Shown here: piece after piece, positions 12,901 through 22,530 of the stretch | How positions within the stretch are numbered: position 1 is the first letter of the stretch | How the letters are laid out: each line of letters begins with the position of its first letter | Origin: Eremophila alpestris peregrina | Taxonomy: Eukaryota; Chordata; Aves; Passeriformes; Alaudidae | Length of the DNA: 64,000 nt | Direction of reading: 5' to 3' | Assembly (NCBI GenBank): GCA_009792885.1 | Contig: WMCF01000029.1 | Location: 1,629,324-1,693,323 of the forward strand | The notes under the pieces: model-generated | Told to the model about the DNA's origin: nothing | The model's database searches: none | Seen by the model: only the letters and a program-made list of their open reading frames with translations | Made by a program: the position numbers and the translations under genes

Positions 12901-15900
12901 ACCTGGACACTGGGTTTTCTCTAAAGTAAGATACCATATTTAAACTCAGATTTACAGAGCAGCATTAGTGAGCAGCTGCACTGCTTTGCTGACAGATTGA
13001 AGTTCTAAGGTAGCAGCACACAGAAGTAAAGCACAGACTCAGTTAAGAACTTTTTAGAGCATGAAGGTTAAATGACTCATGACTGTTAATTTCAGTTTTA
13101 ATTTGTATTATATACGTGCATGCATATTTCAAACATCCTCCTATTAAGGAGCATTATTTCTAGTATCTCCATGATAAAGCAGATTTAAGTGTCTTTGCCT
13201 GAGGCCGTGAGATTATTCTTATTCTTTTATGCAATGGATTCTACTTCCTTTAAGTTAACACGATTAATTTCCATTTATAATAATTGTAGGAGTTACCACC
13301 TGAATTACATGCTAATAAGATGAAAAGATGACTGCTCCAAAACTGCCTTTTGCTTTAGTGGGGATGTTCTCTCACAGCTCAAGGTTTCTTTTTTGTTCTT
13401 GTCACAATGGGACAGCCTCTCAGAGCTGAGAGAATACACAGTGAGCCTGGCAGACAAAGGGAAGGAGGAGGACAAAGAGGAGCAGGGCTCACCTCAAGCA
13501 TCCTGTGTGTCGGGGCAGTCAGTCATCTCTCTGCTTTCCCCTGAGGAGCTGGCAAAGCTTATAGAGGAAGTCAAAGCCCTGGATGAAGAAACTTTAAAGG
13601 TAAACCTGCCTTCTCCTTTTTTTTTTTTTTTTTGTTCATAATTTTCAGAAAGCTGTAGAGAGAATGTGTCTGGTTAATCTTTGCAACTTAATATCATGCT
13701 TGTGCCACCAAGTGTCATTATAAAATGCAGACTTTCCAATCGTTGTGACATATCTTTTGGGAAGTTCTTGACTTTACTCCTTTCTCTGCCTAGGAATTTG
13801 ATGATATCCATGTTACAGTTTTGCATAAAGAAGAAGATACTGGGCTTGGATTCAGCCTGGCAGGGGGCATTGATCTGGAAAACAAAGTGGTAACAGTAAG
13901 TAGCATCTTAAAAAATACTCCCAAATCAACGCTCTATCTAAAAATACATACCTTACTGGCTTCCTGTTACAGTGTTTGGCTTTTAGATAATCAAAGGAGG
14001 AAGCTGTGGAAGGACCATAGTGGGGGAAAACAGATTCCTTCTGCACAGAGCTGCCTGTCCAGGTGTCTGGCAGAAGTGTCCTGCTTCCTTGGGCACCTCC
14101 TCCCCAACAGCTCTGAAAGCTGAGGCAGAACACACAGCCCTTGGCAGGAAATAACCAACATCTTACTCATGTGCTTGTAGAAGACCATGCAGGATGGTCT
14201 GGAGGAATGGAGTGGGTGAAAATATGACAGGAGTCTAGAAATTAGAGATAAGTCTCACACCTCCCTATTCTATTCAGGAAATAGAATATGCAAGGTACAT
14301 AGCACAGCCAGCATGGCTTTAGCCATCTGGTACCAGGGCCAAACTCCAGGCTCCCCTGGCTGCTTGAGGAGGGATGTGCACAGGAAAACTTCTCCATGCA
14401 AATTTATTCAGTCCTTAATCCTGAAACGTGATAGAAGCAACTTGTTCCTGGCAAAGAATGAAAAATGCACATGGTGTAAAATGTTAACTAGGGGATTTAG
14501 TGACTTGTCCTTTTTCCCTCTTCCCTCTTTGTGTGTGTGTGGTGACTGGGCTCTTCAACAGGTTCACAAAGTATTTCCCAATGGACTGGCCTGTCAGGAA
14601 GGAACTATTCAGAAAGGAGATGAAGTACTCTCCATTAATGGGAAGTCTCTGAAAGGTGTCACTCACAGTGATGCCTCAGCCATCATGCGACAGGCCCGGC
14701 AGCCCAGACAAGCTGTTGTTGTCACCAGAAAATCCAAAGATGCAGGAAAGAATGCCAATGTTTCAGTCAGCTCTAGTACTTCATCAGTAGCAAGTGATGC
14801 CTCACAGGAGTCTGGTAAGTTTAGTGGCATTATCTTGCAGCCCCCACCTGGTAAATGTTTATTCATCAGCTGAAATCCCAGTGTTCATAAAACCAGCACT
14901 GGCTGCATCAATCTGTGAACCTTGATTAAAGACAGCACAGTTAATAAAACATTACTGAAATAGACATTGAAATGTTTGAAACAACTTTATTGAAATGGGA
15001 GAGAACTAATGGAATTCTAAAATAAAAGAACTCTTAAAAAACCCAAGCAAATGTGATTCCCTATGTGAATTTCTGTAGATGTACAAAGATGGTTATTGAA
15101 GCAACACATCAAATTGAAGGCATAATGACAACTCAGTGAACAGTAATTCTTTATTCTAATATTGTTATGAGACTTGTTATCCATGAAAGAGAATTTCAGT
15201 TTGAACAAACAATGTGCTATTGTTTTATATGGCAGGTGGCTACATCTTAAACACAGCAAGCCCAAAAGTTATGAAGAATATTTCACTTTCAGAATAGTTT
15301 TTCGGTTTGTTTTTTTTTTTTTTTTTCTAAAGCATGATGTGGAGATCTGTAGCTTTATTTCCATACTGCAAATTAGCAGCCTTGTAGTCAATAACAACTT
15401 CATAACTAATATTAAGTCAAATATTTCCCTTAGATTTTGTTCATTTAGCAGATTTTTATAATTTCAGTAAGTGTCTTACATTTCCATTCTCCCATTAATT
15501 CAAACATAACTTTCTTTCCCCAGCTTCCCAGAGGGCCTTAAAATGACAAAATGAGGAATTAAAAGCTTTAGTTTTCTCTTTCATTTGGCAGTTTCTAGGA
15601 CCTTTGCAAACAATCCAAAAATTAATTTTTTTTGTAACAGATGTTTGAGGTTTTTAGACTGTGTGCTGTCCATGTGATAACTTTCCATTTGTTTCCAGCC
15701 ACTGGAGATACAATCTGCACTGTAACTCTAGAAAAAACACCTGCTGGTTTAGGATTCAGTCTGGAAGGAGGGAAAGGCTCTATTCAGGGAGATAAACCCA
15801 TAATAATCAACAGGATATTCAAAGGTAAACACACTTAACATATTCTCAGTTCAGACAGACTGGTGGGGTTCATAACTGACTGCTGATTTATAACTATGGA

Positions 15901-16274
15901 AATGTTACTTTTTCAAATGCAATATAAAACATTATATTGTTCAGTGCCAGTAATTTGTTGCCTGCTGGGACCAGGTGGTTTATAGCAAACATGCTGCTGA
16001 TCCATTCACTAGTAAGTGAAAGACCCATTCAAGTTTCCTCCACAGAGAGAATTAAAAGCAAATTCCTTTTCTGTCCCCAGGGACAGCACTGGAACAGAGC
16101 AGCCCAGTCCAGCCTGGTGATGAGCTTCTACAGGTGCACACAACTGCCATGCAGGGACTCACTCGCTTTGAGGCGTGGAATGTAATCAAGGCTTTACCTG
16201 ATGGGCCCATCACAGCCATCATCAAGAGGAAGAATTACAGCTCTGTTACCAGCAAGTCATCCAAAACTTTGTAA
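858..16274 (+). CDS. IL16: Pro-interleukin-16, 5'-truncated by the window edge (17 exons)
   Basis: Precursor of IL-16. The long form is a multi-PDZ scaffold; in mammals caspase-3 releases the C-terminal PDZ domain, which is secreted and attracts CD4-bearing cells. Exons: 858-951, 1456-1592, 3345-3455, 3834-3948, 4153-4226, 4317-4533, 5603-5720, 6887-7019, 7710-7797, 8496-8971, 10449-10590, 11845-12925, 13416-13599, 13794-13895, 14562-14814, 15699-15824, 16081-16274. They total 3645 nt, exactly 1215 codons with the stop, and every junction keeps frame. PDZ domains lie near residues 104-188, 238-325, 993-1077 and 1112-1200 of the visible part; their carboxylate loops read GLGF, GLGI, GLGF, GLGF. 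Between PDZ2 and PDZ3 lies a long, poorly ordered Ser/Pro-rich region with conserved blocks (KPKPPPRKYFK, KKGPPVAPKP). Human pro-IL-16 is 1332 residues as I recall it, so about 115-120 N-terminal residues should lie upstream. The 3' end faces STARD5. Odd points: alternative splice sites and changed processing motifs (see findings). Confidence 0.97.
1180..1264 (+). repeat. T-rich simple repeat ending in an 18-T run
   Basis: T/G-rich low-complexity DNA with T18 at 1247-1264, in the IL16 intron between window exons 1 and 2. Confidence 0.85.
1456..1592 (+). CDS. IL16: IL16 window exon 2
   Basis: The acceptor is CCCCGCAG and the donor GTGAGT at 1593; phase 1 in, phase 0 out. The 3' half encodes the conserved RKSLSQQLDGPAG. 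The 5' half is GC-rich, encodes Pro/Ala/Gly/Arg, and barely resembles the matching mammalian segment. Confidence 0.9.
3345..3455 (+). CDS. IL16: IL16 window exon 3, start of PDZ1
   Basis: Thirty-seven whole codons (phase 0 on both sides) between CACAG and GTAAGA. It holds the conserved RSLSTAQLV and the first PDZ1 strand, ASVISNIVLMKGQ. Confidence 0.97.
3834..3948 (+). CDS. IL16: IL16 window exon 4, PDZ1 core
   Basis: Starts after ATTAG and ends at donor GTGGGA at 3949. It encodes the carboxylate-binding loop GLGFSIVGG and continues through KDSIYGPIGIYVKTIF to DGRLQEG, nearly identical to the mammalian PDZ1. Confidence 0.98.
4153..4226 (+). CDS. IL16: IL16 window exon 5, PDZ1 end
   Basis: The acceptor is AAACAG; the donor GTTATG at 4227 is weak. 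It encodes DEILELNGESMHGLTHYDAL, the last helix and strand of PDZ1. Phase 0 out. Confidence 0.96.
4317..4533 (+). CDS. IL16: IL16 window exon 6, PDZ1/PDZ2 linker
   Basis: The acceptor is TTCTAG, directly followed by CAG, making a TAGCAG tandem (NAGNAG) acceptor; the donor is GTGAGT. It encodes QAKKGLLTLTVR, a Ser-rich linker containing SSSTCITK, and the first PDZ2 strand (VIMEVTLHK). Confidence 0.96.
5197..5254 (+). repeat. 23-bp tandem repeat, 2.5 copies
   Basis: Unit TTAATTTTAGCTTGTTTTTCCTC at 5197, 5220 and partly 5243, in the IL16 intron before PDZ2. Each copy carries TTTTAG, a decoy acceptor-like motif. Confidence 0.9.
5603..5720 (+). CDS. IL16: IL16 window exon 7, PDZ2 core
   Basis: Lies between TTTTTCAG and GTAGGA. 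It encodes PGVGLGIGLCSIPHFQCISG through SPGSVAHMDGRL. The carboxylate loop is GLGI rather than GLGF, as in mammals. Confidence 0.97.
6887..7019 (+). CDS. IL16: IL16 window exon 8, PDZ2 end
   Basis: The acceptor is CTGTCTAG and the donor GTAGCA. It encodes CGDEILEIN, LNEVYAVLSHCDPG and the final strand IIISRHPEPQ. Phase 0 out. Confidence 0.97.
7710..7797 (+). CDS. IL16: IL16 window exon 9
   Basis: Lies between TTCTTAG and GTAAGG. It encodes the conserved helical segment SEQQLKEAVAQAVE followed by FGKERHQWS, just after PDZ2. Confidence 0.97.
8496..8971 (+). CDS. IL16: IL16 window exon 10, disordered linker
   Basis: The acceptor is GATGCAG and the donor GTAAAG; 158 codons plus two bases, phase 0 out. 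Conserved blocks are RRAQRLMTRSSSDSSY near the start and EILVRKPKSSKPKPPPRKYF near the end, the latter a proline-rich SH3-ligand type. The middle is divergent and shorter than in human. Confidence 0.95.
10449..10590 (+). CDS. IL16: IL16 window exon 11
   Basis: Lies between TTGTTCAG and GTATGT. The acceptor is followed by CAG, giving a CAGCAG tandem acceptor. The 47 encoded residues are poorly conserved; the assignment rests on phase (0 in, 1 out) and an open frame between good splice sites. Confidence 0.85.
11845..12925 (+). CDS. IL16: IL16 window exon 12, large central exon
   Basis: The acceptor is TTATTACAG and the donor GTAAGA. About 360 codons: LKRQARVDYSLDTTEDPWV and SDCIKSLFSP at the start, VKKGPPVAPKPTWFRQSLKG in the first third, and RSRSFPLT, SSQVSSALMKSLLCLP and LDTGFSL near the end. 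The rest is Ser/Pro/Gln-rich and probably disordered. In mammals the short (631-residue) precursor starts inside this exon; here that methionine is valine. Confidence 0.96.
13416..13599 (+). CDS. IL16: IL16 window exon 13
   Basis: The acceptor is GGGACAG after a T-rich tract and the donor GTAAAC. It joins exon 12 to read SLNLSELREYT, then an acidic stretch, then SGQSVISLLSPEELAKLIEE, all conserved landmarks upstream of PDZ3. Confidence 0.96.
13794..13895 (+). CDS. IL16: IL16 window exon 14, PDZ3 start
   Basis: Thirty-four whole codons between CTGCCTAG and GTAAGT. It encodes DIHVTVLHKEEDTGLGFSLA with the PDZ3 carboxylate loop. Confidence 0.97.
14562..14814 (+). CDS. IL16: IL16 window exon 15, PDZ3 end and cleavage linker
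   Basis: The acceptor is TTCAACAG and the donor GTAAGT. It encodes FPNGLACQEGTIQKGDEVLS through RQAVVVTRK (PDZ3), then a Ser-rich linker. In mammals this linker holds the caspase-3 site SSTD|S; here the aligned residues are SSTS|S. Confidence 0.96.
15699..15824 (+). CDS. IL16: IL16 window exon 16, PDZ4 (mature IL-16) start
   Basis: Lies between TTTCCAG and GTAAAC. It encodes ICTVTLEKTPAGLGFSLEGG and KPIIINRIFKG, the first half of the cytokine domain. Confidence 0.97.
16081..16274 (+). CDS. IL16: IL16 last coding exon, PDZ4 end and stop
   Basis: The acceptor is TGTCCCCAG. It encodes VQPGDELLQ, LTRFEAWNVIKALPDGP and a basic tail ending SSKTL, with TAA at 16272-16274. The tryptophan in FEAW, present in the mammalian domain, is kept. 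Where mammals have RRKS, this tail has KRKN. Confidence 0.97.
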
Positions 16275-18376
16275 GAGGAGGGATTAGACTACTGCCAATA
16301 TGCAAACAAAGGATTTTATTACCTGCAGGCACTTGGCTGGCACAGCAAGATCCTCAGAAAGCACCCTTGAGGAGTACACTGGATCTCACTGCCAGTTACA
16401 GAGAAAGCTGCCTGGGATTAGCTAAAATGAGTCTTATTTCAACCTTCAGCAACAGATGTTACAAAGCCTATAATTATAAAATAATGACTTTGTTAATAAT
16501 ATACTGGTTGTAATAAAATACGTGACAGCTACAGTAATCTCCTATTTTAAGCTATTAACTTAAGAAGTATCAAAAACAGATCCTGTGATAAATTTTCAGT
16601 GCTGCTCTCCAAGTCCTGTTCCCTTACCTTACCTTCCCAGCAACAAGAAATGTATCTATGAGCCCCAACTAAACACTGCCTTGGAGAATGGGTAGGGCAG
16701 AGGAAGGGGTTGCAGTTTTGTGTCAAAACAACATTCCCTAGAGAATTCCAGCTTTCCTATTGAAAACACAGAACGTTCAGGACAGCCAAAACCTGCAAAA
16801 GTGACTTTCTACCAGCAGCTGACAGAGCCATCTCAACTGCAGTAGGCAAACACAGGGTGGAAAAGAGTTCTCATGGTATTCCAAGGCAGGAAGCTGAGGG
16901 TAATGTAGTGGAAGTTTTCCTAACCTTCCTCTGGCCAGAGGTCTCAAGAGGACTACAGCAGAATAATAACAAGGCCATTCAGAACAAAATCTTACCTTCC
17001 AACACTTCTTTCTTTTAAATGTCTGTGTTAATTGTGCAAGGTGAAGTACCAGCAGGAGTAATTGTGAATCCAGGTTCTTCTGAATTGTTTATTCTGGAAA
17101 GGCTAAATAACTTGGAGACAAATCTATGCTTCAAACAATCCTTCCTGTATGCCCTGTATGGACTTCAACCAGCAGCACAGGCACCTATGGCAAGATGTTC
17201 TCATGCACCCACTTGGTCTTCTGTGACCTGTTCCATTAAAGGGAGATATGCAAGGGCCCGATGGCAGTGTGACTCCCCAGCTGAGAGCCAGATGGCTGAC
17301 CTGGTTATTGTCCTTGGCTGTTCACCTTCCCAGAGATGGGAATTTTCTGCACCCTTCTTCAGTTACCCAATTTCACCAGAAAGAAGTTAAAGAGCTCAGG
17401 AGCTGTTTTCCATACACTTAACACAACGCCTCAAAAACAGCAATTAAGAGAAGGGGAAGGAGGATAGGCAGAAGATATTAATTAAATCCAGGCATTGAAC
17501 TTGCTGTGGCCTTCTCTCACAAGACAACTGTAAATCAATCCTTGAAAGAACATTCTTGGCAAGCCATCTGTCCCCACACTTCCAAACCCTTACTTAGATG
17601 AGCTCTCTTTCCCAAAAAATAACCTCTATCTCAAAACAAAAATTTTATCAGTTGGGAAACAACCAAAATAAGAGAAAAAAGTGAGAACAAATCTTCTTAT
17701 ACTTTTTTGAACTGCCATCTACATGGAAGTCTTTGCCAAAACATTTCCAACTCCAATTTGGCAGGGCAGAAGGCTGAATGGGAAGGGATCAATTTCTGGA
17801 TAGAAGATGTTGAGCACTCAGAAAAGGGTTTCTTAAGTTATTCCAGTGAAGTGTCTCACCACTGATCAAAGCAATAAAAAAACTTTATAAATAGCTAATA
17901 AGCCATGTCATCTGCAAAAATAATTTGCATTACTTGCAGAAATAATGAGTGGCAACCTCAGCTGTGCTTCTTGAACTTTCTGCTAATTAAATTCATTGAA
18001 CCCTGGCAAGACTTGCCAAGATATTGTAATTCATGCCTAAAACTTCAGTATACTCACAAAAATATGTATAATCCTCTGTAGTATCACAGCCCATATTTCT
18101 TCTCAGTGAACTTGTTATTCTTCCCAAGTATAGAAATGAGCAGTTGGAAATAAAAGACCAGCCAAGGGCAAAGAACCTTGAGGGTGAGTGTTCTCACCAA
18201 ACACCTCTTCCCTAGGTAGTGGACATCATAAAGGAAGGCTTTTTCCCTCTCTTTGCCTTAAATTCAGAGAGATGCTGGAACACTAAGCAGCTCTTTGGCT
18301 TCCCTGATGGCAGAACAGCTGTATGAGGAACCATTTCAAAGGATGATTCAGGAAAAACAGATGTAGCACAAAAATA
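16275..18376. other. IL16 3' UTR and spacer between facing genes
   Basis: Non-coding. The first ~250 bases are probably the IL16 3' UTR. The rest is AT-rich sequence in which I see no splice-bounded coding exon, RNA gene or recognisable transposon. The 123-codon open frame at 17019-17390 (plus strand) has no recognisable motif and is not called. Confidence 0.7.
16512..16517 (+). terminator. IL16: Candidate IL16 polyadenylation signal
   Basis: AATAAA lies 238 bases after the IL16 stop codon in AT-rich DNA and is the first canonical hexamer downstream. Use is not proven; longer 3' UTR forms are possible. Confidence 0.5.
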
Positions 18377-18382
18377 TTTATT
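18377..18382 (-). terminator. STARD5: Candidate STARD5 polyadenylation signal
   Basis: TTTATT on the plus strand is AATAAA on the minus strand, about 1.3 kb past the STARD5 stop. It would give a 3' UTR near 1.3 kb. This is one of several possible sites. Confidence 0.35.
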
Positions 18383-19681
18383 TCACGACACTCACACAAG
18401 TTTTTACATCTTTGTATACAAAGGAGCCTGAACTAAAAACTGTTTCCTTGAAAAACTAGTCCACAGGGTGAGGTTTACAGTGGGAAACTTATTGTGCAAG
18501 TCCATGCCCTATACCAAAGATAAAAAAACACAGGGACAGAAAGCAGAGCAAATTAACCTTGTTAAATAATTGAGTCACCACAGTAAAATCACAACCTGCA
18601 TTTAACTTCCTCACTCAGCAATTATTTTTCCTTTTGTAACTATATGTAACCTATAATAATGTCTGACATTCCTGCAGCAACCAGCACCAAGGATATCTAA
18701 TAAAATGGACACACCTTGGCACTCAAAATCAGGTGCTGATTTCCCAATGTAATGTTGGGAGGCAAACCAGTCTTAGAAAAAAGCAACATCCTTATGGCCT
18801 GCCAAGGCAAAGCTACTGAAAAGATTATTTACCCGTAAAAACCTGTCACCACAGGAACCAAAAAACATTCAAATACAGTTCAAAATGGTCATTCATGTGC
18901 CTTTTAAAAAACAGCAAGTAAAGTGCTTATTCCTCTTTATTATTGCCTCTATGTAGGTTCAATTTGTGTCATGACACTGTGAAACCACTGGTTTTGGTAG
19001 CAGAGAGGGGAAAGTGTCTATTTGCCAGCCCACACAACTGTGCATTGATCAGCACTGCTGGACCTTGACTTAAAAAAACCCCCACAAACACTTAAGGCAT
19101 ATTTACCATCAATATTGATGTCTGCTGGAACCAACAAGTGAAATCCTCTACATAATCCCATTTGTTCTGGCTTTCACAATTTGCTGGCTGGACCCACTGT
19201 GGCATCTCAGCAGTTCTAGGAGTGCTGGCAGCAGGAGGGATACATCTTCTTTTGGGGGAGAAACATTTTTCCACAGGGATCTACAGGGAGATGGAGAGAC
19301 CAAACAGGGCTGACCTGCACCTGGCTGTGGTGCTTAAGTGGATTTTAGCAATGCTTCACCTCACAGACACTGACAAAGAGTGGGCAAGAACAGATCCAGT
19401 CCATCTTCTCCCACTGTTGCCTCCAGGATCCTGCCAGCCTCTGGAGTGGTATTTTTCTAATCATTAAAGTGAAGAATTTCATATTACATAAGAATGCATT
19501 GTTCTGCATGGAGTCAGGTAGAAGATGCTGGTTTTTAAAAATGTACTCAGTTCATTGTTTCATGTCATCTTTTTTTCTATCTTAGTAGATAGAAAAGCCC
19601 TGAGGCCAACTTTGTATTTTTTACCCACAAGCCAACAAGTTGTTTCCTACCCTCAGCTGGTGACATCAGCAGCTCATCTTG
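18383..19681 (-). other. STARD5: Probable STARD5 3' UTR
   Basis: Sequence downstream of the STARD5 stop on the minus strand, with no coding exon visible on either strand. Transcript extent is inferred from the candidate AATAAA only. Confidence 0.4.
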
Positions 19682-19829
19682 TCATGCTTTTAATGCCTTA
19701 AGAGCTTTGGTCAGGTTGCTGTAAAATCCAGATATGCTAGATGGAAAAAAGGAGTCCACCACTGTCTGGGGAAGATAGCCACCAAGATCTGTCTGAAAGA
19801 AAGTGAGCAGCTCAGTCCTGTCTGGCTCC
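19682..19829 (-). CDS. STARD5: STARD5 exon 6 with stop
   Basis: Starts after TTTGCAG. It encodes FFQTDLGGYLPQTVVDSFFP and the amphipathic C-terminal helix; TGA at 19684-19682. Confidence 0.98.
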
Positions 19830-22337
19830 CTGCAAAGACAATGAAAGTGATTTTACAGCCTGTGGTTTAAGAGCATGAAGAACTTTTTCAGTGACTCTTA
19901 CTTGTATTAGAATAGATAATTCCAAGATCTTTTCTTTTTTTAAGCAAGCAGACAAATTTCAGTGAAGGTAGCTACAAAATTAAAGTTTATCTAGGTCCTA
20001 ATTAGCTACATGACTCTGTAAATTATGGCAAATCAACCAGATACTCATTTACCAAAAATTAGGACCATGCTTGTACGTTTTGCTGAATTTCTGAATTTCA
20101 AGAGGTCAGGGAGAATTGCACCATGATAACAGTTTCTGTAACATTGAAGACTTCCCTCTAAGAAATGAAGATAAACTAATTCATTGCACAAAAAAGAGAA
20201 CAGAAAGGGCACTCAGTCATAATGATTACTGGGAAGGCAGAAACATACCATTGCCAAGAGGTTATAGGTCACATGCAGCCAGCATACACATAAAACACAC
20301 CACACAATGGATAAGGAGGGCTTTAGAATTTGTAACATTCAAAGAGATTGGTTCTTACCCTGGAACAGGTATGCAGAAACAGCCACAGGGATAATTAAAA
20401 CCTCTCACGAAATTTGGTTGAGGAGGACACAGAGGGTGTTCCACATTGGTGGCTGAAAGAAAAAGCATTGAAGGAAAGAGTCATTCTTCTGATCAAGATC
20501 AGGTCAACAACTACTGAACAGCTTTTTACTTAGTTTTAATTTTATGTTTGTTTCTGGTAGCTTTTATTTTATAGTTGTTTCCAGTAGCTGTTGGTTACCT
20601 CCAAATGAGCCTGTTGACAACACAAGTGCCTTACCAGCAGACAGCATTGTCCCATCTTCATATTGCTTTATTGCTACTACATCCACAAATTCCCTGGGTG
20701 AAATAACCCTCATGCAAGCTGAAGGGGTTGTGGTTCTGCAAATAGAGACAGTCTGGAAATCACAGAACAGAGTTATGTCAGTCGATGTTTTCAAAAGGAT
20801 GGCAGAAAAATCCCTGTAATTTCTGGCACTCTTTTAGTTATACTTTCTAAACTCCATCAAGGAGTTGTTCTACATCCTATCTTGAACAAAATGTAAATCA
20901 GCACAGTGAAAAAGCACTACTGTAGTCAATCAAGGACAGGAAAAAACAGTGACAAGGCATTGCTTCTATGTTCAGAGGAGACAGCTAACACAAGGGATGC
21001 TGAAATGCAAATCTGGCACATCTGTGCTCCCAGGACAGTTAAAACCCTTGTTCTCCCCAGGACATTAGCAAAGATCACATCTTTATGTAGTATACACAGG
21101 ATACAACTTAATAACTCTGTTACACTGCACAAACATTAATGCTACCATCTGCTTCCCTGATCTGCTCCCAAAACAGAAGTTTCTGCCACACTGGTAGGTG
21201 CTGGCAAGTCTGTGAATTTCAAGAGGCAGGCTGCAGCATTCCTGCAGTAGAAGCTGCTGCTCATACACGGCCCTGCTCATCTGTCTGCTCAAAGTGTAGC
21301 ATCTCCATTTTAATGACGGATGCAAACCACTGGGTGCTGAGGCCAGCTAAAGGCAGGGTGTGATGAGCAGGGCAGTGTCACTGCTGCCATGGTGAAAGAT
21401 AGGGCCTGAATTGATGGCTGATGATGTGAATGCTTCACTGCTTAGCTAAGGCCATGTATGCTCTAAACCTCCTCTTCCCTCACACTGGGCTTGCTAAAAA
21501 CAATCGTGCTTAGGTTGATTTGCAGCATTAACAACTACGTGGTGCAGGAATCTTTAATGTTATGTATATATATGGATGTTATACATTTGCATATTTTAAG
21601 TACACAGTATTTAGCCAAGATTTTCCTTTCCTTTCAGAAAGCCATTATCTATATACATATATATATTAATAAAATGGGAAAACATAAAGAAAACAAAAAC
21701 CAAAACCAAAGGGAAAGAGGTTTCTTATCCCAGCATCGTTTCAGCTGATCCAGTCAGAAACACAGTACAACTTAAGACTCGCTACCTCTCTGCATACAAC
21801 ATCTCATAAGGCCCAACACTGCATAAACCTCGCCGGAACCGCTTTAAAGGAACTTACATCACTGATGGCTTCGATGACCTCGAAGTCCTTCACGTTTTGG
21901 TCCCACTTGGTCCTGAGCCCGCCGGCCACCGGCTTTATGCACTCCCAGACCTTCTGCGGGCTGGCGTTCAGGATGCCCTCTCCCTTGTACCTGCGGGGGA
22001 CGAAACGAAACCGAAACGCGCTGCTCTCCCCCGCCTGGCCCCGGCAGCACCGCAGGCAGACCCCGATCCCCGGCAACGAGCCGTACTCACAGGTTGCCAG
22101 CGAACTCCGACGAGGGTCTCCAGGACACCGCGACCTCACCCTGCGGGACGGGAAAGCGTTCAGCCCCCGGGCCGTGCCGTGCCGTGCCGGCTCCCGCCCC
22201 TCCCCGCCGCATCCCGGCCCCGCCAGCCCCGGCAGCTCCGGACCCACCGTGCTGCGGCACCCCCGCCAGCCCTCGGGGTCCCGCCGGTACAGCCCCAGCT
22301 GCTCGGCCGCCTCCTCAGCGCGCCCCGCGCAGTCCAT
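19682..22337 (-). CDS. STARD5: StAR-related lipid transfer protein 5 (START domain), six exons
   Basis: A soluble cytosolic START-domain protein; the mammalian protein binds cholesterol-related sterols and bile acids and moves them between membranes. Exons in order of transcription: 22248-22337, 22091-22140, 21858-21990, 20635-20752, 20359-20452, 19682-19829. They total 633 nt = 210 residues plus stop (human 213, from memory), all junctions in frame with GT-AG introns. The START fold fills nearly the whole chain: YRRDPEGW near residue 17, SWRPSSEF near 36, VWECIKPVAGGLRTKWDQN near 62-80, ISPREFVD near 107, GFNYPCGCFC near 148, and the C-terminal helix SGFYSNLTKAL. No signal peptide or membrane segment is visible. 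The start ATG has a strong context (GCCATGG) inside a CpG island. TMC3 lies just upstream on the same strand, and IL16 points toward its 3' end. Confidence 0.98.
20359..20452 (-). CDS. STARD5: STARD5 exon 5
   Basis: Lies between CTTTCAG and GTAAGA. It encodes EHPLCPPQPNFVRGFNYPCG and CFCIPVPG, including the Cys-rich GCFC turn seen in mammals. Confidence 0.98.
20635..20752 (-). CDS. STARD5: STARD5 exon 4
   Basis: Lies between ATTTCCAG and GTAAGG. It encodes SICRTTTPSACMRVISPREF, then VDVVAIKQYEDGT, matching the mammalian core. Confidence 0.98.
21858..21990 (-). CDS. STARD5: STARD5 exon 3
   Basis: Lies between CCCCGCAG and GTAAGT. It encodes YKGEGILNASPQKVWECIKP, then GGLRTKWDQN and FEVIEAISD, a strongly conserved START segment. 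Confidence 0.98.
22091..22140 (-). CDS. STARD5: STARD5 exon 2
   Basis: A small exon between CCCGCAG and GTGAGT encoding GEVAVSWRPSSEFAGNL. The last codon is split with exon 3. Confidence 0.96.
22248..22337 (-). CDS. STARD5: STARD5 exon 1 with start codon
   Basis: ATG at 22337-22335 (minus) sits in GCCATGG. Thirty codons end CRST before donor GTGGGT. It is GC-rich and inside the CpG island. Confidence 0.95.
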
Positions 22338-22482
22338 GGCGGGCGGGCGGGGCCGCTGCCGAGCCGCTTTGAGCGCCCGCGCCGCGCCGCCCCTGGGCCG
22401 ATGGCGGCACCGCCCCTCACCTGAGGGTGACGCCGGCCCGGCCGCGCCTCACGGGGCTGCGGGCGCTGGGCAGAGCCCGGGC

Positions 22483-22523
22483 AGCGGGGATGGCACAGCG
22501 GGGATGGCACAGCGGGGATGTGG
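22483..22523 (+). repeat. 14-bp tandem repeat, about 3 copies
   Basis: Unit AGCGGGGATGGCAC repeated at 22483, 22497 and, with a changed end, 22511. It lies about 150-190 bases upstream of the STARD5 start, at the island edge. Confidence 0.85.
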
Positions 22524-22530
22524 TAACGTG

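Larger units (their letters stand above)
21930..22530 (-). promoter_or_regulatory. STARD5: CpG island / STARD5 promoter
   Basis: The DNA turns abruptly GC- and CpG-rich across STARD5 exons 1-3 and the region upstream, unlike the AT-rich flanks. GC boxes (GGGCGG on the plus strand) directly abut the start codon at 22338-22352. No TATA box is evident. This is the expected form of a broadly expressed promoter. Confidence 0.85.
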
